From the NCBI GenBank assembly GCA_033297205.1, contig MU859146.1:1-64000 (forward strand): DNA of 64,000 nt, in the 5' to 3' direction. A program made the position numbers and the translations under genes. Positions 56,333 through 64,000 of the stretch are shown here, piece after piece. The notes beneath the pieces were generated by a model. That model worked only from the letters and a program-made list of their open reading frames with translations, did no database searches and was not told the origin of the DNA. The stretch is from Pseudoneurospora amorphoporcata. Taxonomy: Eukaryota; Ascomycota; Sordariomycetes; Sordariales; Sordariaceae. Position 1 is the first letter of the stretch, and the number at the start of each line of letters is the position of its first letter.

Positions 56333-57145
56333 GTTGACAGCTTTCTGTGAAGCTCTAGTGTGTGTTGGGTGTAGAAGAGAACGGAAGCACGTCCAGAAAC
56401 AAGTCTAGAAGAGTGGAGGTGAAGGCGATGGGTTTTAAGCGCTTGGAAGATGGGGTGATATCAGGTACCACTCTAGTTGGCCCGCTTCTCGGAGCTTCTT
56501 TAGTAGTGAAAAGCGGCCCAATGGATAAGGTACACACTTTTTGACGTTTAAGCTGAATGGGATGTCGTAGAGGAGGGGACGGGAAGGGAGAGCAAGTAAG
56601 GTGGTAGTAGGTAGTAATCAGGTAAGAGTTGGGTCGGAAGGTGCAAGTAACAGAGACTGCTCGCTTAAGTATTATAACGAGAACCCAATCACTCTCTTTG
56701 AAGCAACGAAGCGCTTGCAGAAAGAATCCAACAGTAGTAGTGTAGCCCAAGATAAGGAAGATTGTCTCGAAGGCGAAAACAAAAGATGGATGCAATGAAG
56801 ATGTTGGAGGACCTAATATTAGGTAGGTAGGTACCTTGGCTTTGCTTGGGTTACGGGCAGGGGCCAAAGCGGAAGAATGCTCTTTGCGTACTAGATCCAC
56901 GGTGATGATTCCGGGTCTTCTTTTCTCTTTGGACGAGACCAGGGCAGGTTCCGTTGAGCAATTCAGTCGGTTGTTGACAGCTGAGTGTAGAGTAGCAGTG
57001 TTTATGCTTCTTGACGTCTTAACATATCACTGAGTGGCGGCGTGGACAAAAGAGTCCCGTCGGTTTGATGACAGGAGAGGGGGTTGGGGGGCTTCAACAG
57101 ATTTGGACATGAAGAAGGAATGTTGACTGTCGATGAGAAGCACCA

Positions 57146-57730
57146 CCCCTGGGAGAAGCTATGCTTGATTACATCATGGGCTCCTGCTGCAGGTTCAAAA
57201 CCCAACTAACAAAAACCTAACCCAATCTTATTATTGCCTAGAGCCACCTATTTTTTCACCTCCCCTTGTTAGCCTCAAGTCACTGAAAAGGCCATCCTTT
57301 CTAGCTTCCACTTTACCCCTGAGATGCTGGATGCACGATATCTGCCTTCCCAGACTTCGACCAGTCGCTTTCTGTACGCCGTCGCATGCATGTCATTTCA
57401 TTGACCAGAGGCGGAAACATGTGGTTGGGCTTCTGGGCGTTTGTCCAGGCGTCCAAGGCCTCAGCTTATCATAGAAAGCTGGCGAACTGGAGCTCCCGTC
57501 TTCAAGTGGAGCTTCCCTTCGCTTCATCGAGGGGCCGGAGGGGCAAGGAGGGGAAGCTGCTCCCCTTTCCGAATTCGGGTGCTCTTGCTGCCACTGCAGT
57601 CAACGCCCAGACAGCAGTCGGACACTGCAAGGCAAGACCCGGTCAGCACAGGCTGCACAGCAAGCACCACCTGCCCAGCTGTGCAGTGACAGCTGCTTGC
57701 CAGTGCAGGCGCAAGAATGTCTGCACCCCT
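57146..57730. promoter_or_regulatory. Cluster of eight CCCCT/AGGGG (STRE-like) elements
   Basis: CCCCT occurs at 57146, 57262, 57316, 57562 and 57726, and AGGGG at 57530, 57539 and 57549. About 1.1 would be expected by chance. The group lies 0.8-1.4 kb before the branching enzyme start and 0.5-1.1 kb before the ClpX-like start. Neurospora glycogen genes are known to respond to stress through the CCCCT-binding factor SEB-1, so either gene or both could use it. Confidence 0.4.
57653..57686. repeat. Perfect 9-bp inverted repeat
   Basis: CTGCACAGC at 57653-57661 is complementary to GCTGTGCAG at 57678-57686, with a 16-nt loop. The surrounding 150 nt are dense in CTGC/GCAG, so alternative pairings exist. 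Confidence 0.6.
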
Positions 57731-57950
57731 GCATCTCCAGGAACCTCCGCACTCCGCATCATCAGAGTGCTCTCATTGCCTGCCCGTGCACTGTGGACGG
57801 AGGTAAGCACCCTTGCGGCCAGCCGAGTCTTCCTACACCTCAGCTCACGTACACGGTACTCTCCCTTTGCTTGGACGTGATTGGCGTCGGGACCCTTTGT
57901 CTTCTGTTCTCTGTCCTTATTGGATCGCAAACATCATCAGCAGACCTTGT

Positions 57951-57972
57951 GATGATGATGATGATGATGATG
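57951..57972 (+). repeat. (GAT)7 microsatellite
   Basis: There are seven GAT units plus one G-T-less remainder, in the probable leader of the ClpX-like gene. Confidence 0.85.
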
Positions 57973-58211
57973 CATTGTCTGTAATTGAAAGCGCCCCGCC
58001 CTTGTTCACTTCCTAGGTACCTATTGTTCGCATCTCCAAGGTTCGCCAACCTCTTCGCAACCGGACCTCTCCGGCAGACCGATACCGATCCCGATCCCGC
58101 TCCTCGACCCCTCCATCACGTCCCCGAACTGCCACCTCCCGTTGATTGCTCCTGTTCCATCAATCTGCCCTCGACCGTGACGAACCTGGGCATGCCTGCC
58201 ATTCTGTCCTT

Positions 58212-60204
58212 ATGATCATGGTCCTACCAAGGGCCGTTCGCCGTGCCTCGTCCGTGGCTGTCCCAATGTTCACCGCAAGAAGCCTCGCCTCGCAGCATCT
58301 CGCCCGACTGCGATACATATCCTATTCGTCCTGCCTTTCTCTCTCTCCCCGCCGCACCCAGTTCTTCAGCAACCAGGGCTTTACATCGAGCTATGATCCT
58401 AATGAGAATGGCCGAGGCCCGATATTCTCCAACAAGGCCAGCTTTGGTGTCCCCCGCTTCTACCCGCGCGATCTGAAGCGGCGCGTAGATGATTACGTAG
58501 TCGGTCAGGATCGCGCAAAGAAGACAATATGCTCCGTCATCTTCAACCACTACCAGAATATCCGCCGTCGCCAACATCACGAGGTCCAGGACCAGCGCCA
58601 GCGTGAAAAGTTGCAGCGACAACGATATGCTCGAGATATCAGAGACAGAGATCTGCAAGATCGCGAAGGCTACAGTGGCAGCAGCAGCAGCAGCAGCAGG
58701 GACATAGATCCTGTCGAAGGTGGGCGACGGTCACCTCTTGATCCCTGGCTTGACCCTCCCCCGAAGCCACGGCGGCAATGGGCTGATAAGCGCATAATTG
58801 AAGATGAGTTTCCGGGTCATCACGAGTCCGTCCTGGGGACACACCGTGACCATCACATGGTTGAGGACCGCCTTGAGACGCCCTCCGTTGATGACTTTTA
58901 CATCCCCGAGGACACCAATGCTCCTCAGCGCGTAAAGATTGACAAGAGTAACCTCTTGCTGATAGGACCAACTGGCGTGGGCAAGACGTATATCCTAGAG
59001 TGAGCGGGACTCTCCCTTTTCTTGTGCCTATGCCGCCGTGTCGCATGCTTATCTGCCATGTACTAGAACCCTGAGCAAGAAGCTCAACGTGCCCTTTACG
59101 ATAAGCGATTGTAACTCGTTCACCCAGGCCGGCTACATCGGTCAAGATGTGGAAGCATGCATCGAGCGCCTCCTCATCGAAGCCAACTACGACGTCAAGG
59201 CCGCCGAACATGGAATAGTCGTGCTGGATGAGTTTGACAAGATCGCAAGGCGGGAAACTGTCAACGGGAGGGATGTTGGTGGTGAGGGCGTCCAGCAGGC
59301 TCTCCTGAAGCTTGTCGAGGGTACCAAGGTTACCGTCAATGTCAAGGATCATCGGTCGTCAAAGCCGCCGCCTCCTCCCAACCTCAACATCTCGACACCC
59401 GGCTACGGACCTGCTAGCACCACGCCGTCTACCACTCCTGGCAAAGTCGAACAATACATTGTGGACACCAGCAACATACTCTTTGTCTTTTGCGGTGCCT
59501 TTGTCGGGCTTGACAAGACTGTCCTCAGGCGGGTCGCAAAGCCATCGATAGGCTTCGGCGCCCAAGTCAGAAATCATCGCGGCTCTTCCATGTCCGGCAG
59601 TCAGGATATTCTTCCTCCCGAGCTGTACAGCCACCTACCGCACCAGCCTCCAACGATGCCGGTAGATCTATCAGGTGGAAGCTTGGCTTCATCCGGTGGC
59701 AGTGGCTTCACCCCGCTTGATTTGGCCTCACCGGCCGATCTCCAGGCCTTTGGTTTTATTCCCGAACTCATCGGCCGTCTTCATAACATCTGCGCACTAA
59801 GTCCTCTCTCTCTTGACGAGCTCTACCGCATCCTGACGGAGCCGCGTAACAGCCTAGTAGCCCAGTACACAGCGCTCTTTGAGACTTACCCCAGCAAGCT
59901 GTACTTCACTCGCAAGGCGCTCTATGCCATTGCCGAAAGAGCGGTCAAGAACGAAACAGGCGCCAGAGGGTTGAAGATGGAGATGGAGCGCGTGCTGGCA
60001 GAGCCCATGTACGACGCGCCCATGCCATATGTGCTCATCACAGAGGGATGTGTTAAGGGAACGGAGAAGGCTGGCTACTGGGGTAAGGACGGTAGGCTGG
60101 AGCTTGAGAGGATAATGGCGGAGGAGGACCAGAAGGGGCTGGGACAGGGACCAGTGGAAGGAGGGGTTGAAAAGTTGAGGGAGGCGGGACAGGGTGCTGC
60201 ATGA
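58212..60204 (+). CDS. MCX1: Mitochondrial ClpX-like AAA+ ATPase
   Basis: The product is a ClpX-family unfoldase of the mitochondrial matrix; the yeast homologue Mcx1 activates the heme enzyme ALA synthase. Two exons (58212-58999 and 59067-60204) give 641 residues. The first 60 residues are Arg/Ser-rich and read as a targeting signal. No N-terminal zinc domain of bacterial ClpX type is present, as in yeast. The AAA+ module contains Walker A GPTGVGKT, the pore loop AGYIGQDVE, Walker B IVVLDEFDKI, and the sensor/Arg region FGFIPELIGRLHN. An insert of about 110 charged residues, including a Ser6 run (AGC repeats near 58680), separates the VVGQDRAKKT helix from Walker A. A second Ser/Pro/Gly insert interrupts the region before ELIGR. 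ClpP is not encoded in this window. The ATG at 58218 is an alternative start. Confidence 0.95.
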
Positions 60205-60980
60205 TTTTCATGACTAAACTCTGGTTGTTGTTATTCATCTGTTGGGGGCAGGTGCAATGATGGTTTGGGTTGTTATTTACTTTCCCTTTGGTCTAAGGCG
60301 TTGGTTTGAAGGGGGTTAATGGTTTCCAGTCGTACCGTCTCGCGACGGGAAGGGGGAAAGCACTTGGTCATTGACGGCATGATGCCGGGAGTACAGAACG
60401 GTTGGGACACAGTACATACGCATTCGATAGCAACAGAACGCTGACTGTGGCATTACAAATGGAACCTAAGATATCCCATAGAGTAGTAGTAAGTATGCAA
60501 CCTCGGCGAGTTCGTCGTCTTCCGCCGGATTACATCATACCTCTAGGGTAGGACCGCGTTATCGGAGGACTGATAAGCGCTTATCGGCCAAGGGAGGGGA
60601 AGAAAAGTTGAGACTCGAATGGCTGAGTGGAGACTTTCAACCTCGAGCAGAGCTCCGCTATCGTGTCCCTGCTCTGTCATCCGAGACGGCAGAACGAACA
60701 GTCACAACTATTCGCAAAGGGTGTTAACGATACCATTCACTCCCAATTGACGAGCCAGCCAATCTCTACAATACTTTTCCCTACAGCGACCGAGACCTTT
60801 CCCACAACTACCACTCGACCATTCTTTCTCCGATCTCGAGATTTCAAAGCCAACAAACAACCCTCGAGTTGTCGTCGTTGAGCGCCGCTCTCCTACAAAT
60901 CAACAAGCCTACGAGCCTGCGAGCCTACCTACCATTACCAACCCTCGACACAACCAAGCCGAGCTTGCAAAGCCCTCACA
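60205..60980. other. Tandem spacer and cia1 promoter, 776 bp
   Basis: This lies between the ClpX-like gene and cia1. It includes the GATA palindrome at 60572 and a CA-rich leader (60740-60970). No gene is visible. Confidence 0.6.
60572..60585. promoter_or_regulatory. Perfect 14-bp palindrome of two GATA sites
   Basis: GATAAGCGCTTATC is fully self-complementary and pairs two head-to-head GATAAG sites, with T preceding the left one (TGATAAG fits HGATAR). It lies 396 bp before the cia1 ATG. Fungal GATA factors include iron and nitrogen regulators. Confidence 0.4.
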
Positions 60981-62435
60981 ATGGCGACCGAACCCTCAGC
61001 CCCGGCGGCCACCACGACCACCGCCGCGACCACCGCCGAAGTCACCCGGCTCCCAGCCTTCTCGCCCGATCTCTACCAACGCGCCTGGGCCTCCATCCCG
61101 CACCCTACCCTCCCTCTAATCGCCACCTGCCACCACCACTCCGTCACCGTCTTCTCGCTCTCTACCTTATCCAAACACTCCGTCCTGACGGGGGGCCACA
61201 CCCGCTCCGTGCGCTCCGCTGCTTGGCAACCTCCTCGCGGCAAGGTTGCTTCTGGAAATGGCAAAGAAGCAAAGAGGCTGCGGTTGGTCACGGGCAGCTT
61301 TGATACCACGGCGGGGGTGTGGACTTGGGATCAGGGACGGAGGGAGGAGAGACTTGAACGAGAGGTGCGACTGCTGCAGAATAACTCTGAGGGTGATAAG
61401 GGAGGGGAAGAGGAGGAAGAAGACGAGTGGGAATTGACGTTGGTCCTAGAGGGTCATGAGAACGAAGTCAAAAGCGTCAATTACTCTCCCTCGGGCCAAT
61501 ACCTGGCTACGTGCTCTCGCGACAAAAGCGTGTGGATCTGGGAGGACGTGGGGAATCCCAATCCCTCTTCCGAAGAACAAGAAGAAGAAGAAGAAGACGA
61601 AGACGAATGGGAAACGGTAGCCGTCCTACAAGAACACGACGGCGACGTCAAAGCAGTAACCTGGTGTCCTGACGTCCCCGGCCGCAAGAGCAAATACGCG
61701 CCCCCCAGAAGATACGGGGATGATGTACTGGCGAGCGCGAGCTACGATAACACGGTGCGTCTGTGGAGGGAAGATGGAGATGGCGAGTGGGTGTGCGTTG
61801 CGGTTCTAGAGGGACACGAGGGGACGGTGTGGGGAGTCGCGTGGGAGGGGAAGCCGAGGGAGAACGACAAGTTCCCCAGGTTGTTGAGCTGGGGCGCTGA
61901 TGAGGTGGTTAGGGTTTGGAGTTTGAGGGAGCCGGAAGAGGAGGAGGAGGGACATGCTGAAGGGGCTGCTGGTGGTAATAATTCCTGGGGATTCGGCGTA
62001 CCAAACACCATGCGCCGTTCCCTCAAGGAGGAGTGGGAGTGTACGGCTGTTTTGCCCAAGGTGCACAAGGGCGACATCTACTCGGTGGCGTGGAGCACGG
62101 AGACGGGGTTGTTGGCGAGCGTGGGAAGTGATGGTGTTTTGGCGCTGTATCAGGAGACTACCAGCACCATCGCGCCAGAGAAGAAGACCGAGGAGGAGGA
62201 CGAGGAGATGACGAACGGCGACGCGCCAACAACTAATGCTACTGCTGCTGCTACTGCTCCTGGGAGCTGGAAGGTTCTCACCACCGTCAAGAGCGCTCAT
62301 GGACCGTACGAGATCAACCATATCACATGGTGCAAGAGATACGATGCTGGCTCGGAACGCAAGGGCGAGGAAGAAATGCTGGTCACGACGGGCGATGATG
62401 GTGTTGTTAGGCCTTGGCAGGTTAGGATACAATGA
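60981..62435 (+). CDS. CIA1: Cytosolic iron-sulfur protein assembly WD40 protein Cia1
   Basis: Cia1 is the seven-bladed WD40 scaffold of the late cytosolic Fe-S targeting complex (human CIAO1), handing clusters to nuclear and cytosolic apoproteins. The gene is intronless and encodes 484 residues. Repeats are clear: ASIPHPTLPLIATCHHHSVTVF, HTRSVRSAAWQP with LVTGSFDTTAGVW, GHENEVKSVNYSPSGQYLATCSRDKSVWIW, EHDGDVKAVTWCP with LASASYDNTVRLW, GHEGTVWGVAW with LLSWGADEVVRVW, VHKGDIYSVAW and the last blade ending DDGVVRPWQV. Acidic inserts (EEEEEDEDEWE) lie between blades and account for its size above the yeast protein's 330 residues. An N-terminal Ala/Thr-rich stretch precedes blade one. The start ATG is preceded by CACA, a good context. 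Confidence 0.96.
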   Translation: MATEPSAPAATTTTAATTAEVTRLPAFSPDLYQRAWASIPHPTLPLIATCHHHSVTVFSLSTLSKHSVLTGGHTRSVRSAAWQPPRGKVASGNGKEAKRLRLVTGSFDTTAGVWTWDQGRREERLEREVRLLQNNSEGDKGGEEEEEDEWELTLVLEGHENEVKSVNYSPSGQYLATCSRDKSVWIWEDVGNPNPSSEEQEEEEEDEDEWETVAVLQEHDGDVKAVTWCPDVPGRKSKYAPPRRYGDDVLASASYDNTVRLWREDGDGEWVCVAVLEGHEGTVWGVAWEGKPRENDKFPRLLSWGADEVVRVWSLREPEEEEEGHAEGAAGGNNSWGFGVPNTMRRSLKEEWECTAVLPKVHKGDIYSVAWSTETGLLASVGSDGVLALYQETTSTIAPEKKTEEEDEEMTNGDAPTTNATAAATAPGSWKVLTTVKSAHGPYEINHITWCKRYDAGSERKGEEEMLVTTGDDGVVRPWQVRIQ

Positions 62436-64000
62436 GCAGTCGTAAAGGGCTGCCAAGGTTATCTTGGGTGAATTTTGATGCTGGAAGGCAGTCTGTGGAT
62501 AAAGGATAGGCGTATGTCTGTCACATTTGCTGGAAAGGATAGAGACGCGGGCAAGGTCAGCCACTTGGTGTTATGATACCCCTATATAACAATGGTATAG
62601 GACTTTTTTCACACCATCTTTTCAAGTTAAAATCGTCAACGGAGAAGTGACAAGATACATGACCATAAGTCCACCTTGCTGAGCATACCGTACCCATGAC
62701 CTTCGCATGGCCCGTTCCTCTTCTTCATCTGCCTTTAACACCTCCCTGTATGTATCGGCCGGCCGGGATCTCAACCACCGACTTACACTCAACCAACCCG
62801 TATTCAGCCACATTGGGGAAAAAATACAGTATTCGAATATACATGGTACCACATACGTAGTAGTAAGGACGGAGATATGGTTTCGGATCGTCAGGGAAGC
62901 ACGACTCGAACATTTCAAAGTTTTAAAGTTTCCATGTTGCTATTTCGGACTGTGACAGGCCATGAGGGCATGTAGATGGACCTGGACAGACCCCATTCTC
63001 ATCCGGGCAACCGAGAACACCCGTTCGAGTGCACTGTGAATGGTACTTCACATCTGTTCTGGGGAAAGGGGAGTTGTTGTGGGGCTGCGAAGGCATATAT
63101 GTCCCGGTGTTTTAGCCAGGCCATGAAGGTTGTCTGTCGTGTAGTTATGTATGACCTTATCCTCAATCCTCAGTGTAGGTAATAGTACATACGTGACGAT
63201 GTTTTCCACGTGTTTTAAACTTGGCAGTCACGAGCTACCTGGTACAGCAAGCACTCTTTGTGATGAATATAAAGCCGCCTCTCATTGCTGATTGAGCATT
63301 TTGGATGTCCAAAGAAGTGTCAACGGGATTCACGGATACGAAGTGATGCCATTCCCAGTTTCTAGTGTATATCGACGGGAGCCCCAAAGTCGATGCCGAC
63401 TTCCAGAGCTCCACCAGGAGCCCAATGGATGCGACATGTTCGCCGAAGCTTCCAACGCTTCAAATGTTCAATGTGGCTTGACTCTTTTTCTGAAAAAACA
63501 GCAGGAAGCACACCGTATTTGAACACGGTGTACATATTTCCCAGCTTCTTACCTTGCCGGTTGAAGCTATCTTCAACTGCGTTTTCAGTGTTTCCAAGTC
63601 TACATTGACCAATGTTGTTTTAGCATGTTTATCACCACTTTTATTACCATTCAGTGCTTTGAAGCATGTCTTTAAAACATGGAAACCGAAGTGTAACTGC
63701 CGTACACCCAAGCTTTCGTTACCGTCGACGCTACCCGCTACGCTACCCATTATCCGGGCGCAATGGCGTCGCTGGCTGGCTATGCAAGCTCTCCTTCCTG
63801 GCGGGCGTTGGCGGCGCTCGGGCGCCCGGATCAACAGCCAAGCGTCGAACGGACTTGGCGGAGTACCGAGCGGAGTAAACAAGCCAATCCCCGACATCAC
63901 CGAAGAGCCGGCTCTCGGAACCACCGGGTAATCCTCGCTCGGCCTTCGCTCGACGGGGCGGTAGGTGGGAGTTCTCCACAAGATGGGGGGGTTGAACCCC
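62436..64000. other. Gene-free right end, about 1.56 kb, with a base-composition step
   Basis: No convincing gene follows cia1. Up to about 63,700 the DNA is AT-rich; the last 280 bases are markedly GC-rich. The boundary has a 9-bp direct repeat ACGCTACCC (63728-63736 and 63740-63748). The window ends in a palindrome, GGGGTTGAACCCC (63988-64000). The GC-rich block could be the edge of a gene or mobile element lying outside the window. Confidence 0.45.

Larger units (their letters stand above)
56333..58211. other. Divergent spacer, about 1.9 kb
   Basis: This lies between the branching enzyme (leftwards) and the ClpX-like gene (rightwards). It includes a CCCCT/AGGGG-rich block (57146-57730), a 9-bp inverted repeat (57653-57686) and a GAT repeat (57951-57972). 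A 164-codon ATG frame at 57386-57880 has no recognisable content and is probably chance. Confidence 0.55.

Noticed and set aside
57386..57880. 164-codon ATG frame between branching enzyme and ClpX genes
   Set aside because: No recognisable domain, Cys/Ser/Arg-rich composition from GC-rich DNA, and it overlaps an inverted repeat and regulatory-type motifs.
63460..63981. 173-codon minus-strand frame at the right end
   Set aside because: The frame spans the AT-rich/GC-rich boundary without any codon-bias continuity, and I recognise no domain.
1..64000. Biosynthetic gene cluster, CRISPR array, dispersed 5S rRNA, heavily mutated (RIP-like) repeats
   Set aside because: I looked for each and found no supporting sequence; neighbouring genes are unrelated housekeeping genes.

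Overview
This 64 kb window is nuclear DNA from a filamentous ascomycete. The evidence is short spliceosomal introns (about 50-110 nt) with GTAAGT/GTACGT-type donors and CTAAC/CTRAY branch sites, single-gene units on both strands, CT-rich leaders, and a conserved eukaryotic housekeeping gene set. Gene structures such as a 432-residue chorismate synthase and an eight-exon ATP synthase beta gene point to Sordariomycetes, most likely a Neurospora/Sordaria-type genome. That placement is inference from memory of these families; no search was run.

Layout, left to right (sign = strand): possible 3' tip of a gene (1-56), cytosolic tryptophanyl-tRNA synthetase (-), mitochondrial release factor 1 (+), secreted serine carboxypeptidase (+), PRELI/UPS lipid-transfer protein (-), Mpe1/RBBP6 polyadenylation factor (+), Get3 ATPase (-), an SDR-fold protein lacking its catalytic motifs (+), TRAPPII subunit Trs120 (+), fused PabA-PabB aminodeoxychorismate synthase (+), Vps55 (-), proteasome alpha6 (+), LOG-family phosphoribohydrolase (-), CLPTM1-family membrane protein (+), an unrecognised polyQ protein ending in a CaaX box (+), chorismate synthase (-), lipoate ligase/lipoyltransferase (+), Vps11 (+), a doubtful small gene (+), ATP synthase beta (-), glycogen branching enzyme (-), mitochondrial ClpX-like ATPase (+) and Cia1 (+). 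About 21 genes are well supported and intergenic spacers run from 0.35 to 2.5 kb.

The genes do not form a biosynthetic cluster, but functional threads recur. Chorismate synthase makes chorismate and the PabA-PabB fusion consumes it; both, together with tryptophanyl-tRNA synthetase, carry a perfect TGACTCA (Gcn4/CPC1-type) site 89-162 bp before their start codons. Trs120, Vps11, Vps55 and Get3 serve membrane traffic or membrane insertion. Release factor, lipoate ligase, ATP synthase beta, ClpX and the UPS protein act in mitochondria.

The most unusual items are the degenerate SDR, the CaaX/polyQ/double-CxxC protein, dense CCCCT (stress-element) clusters before get3 and between the branching enzyme and clpX genes, seven CCAAT boxes before atp-2, a run of 40 A bases, and micro-exons in atp-2. 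I found no tRNA, rRNA, CRISPR array, intact transposon or obvious biosynthetic cluster, and no clearly new multi-gene system.
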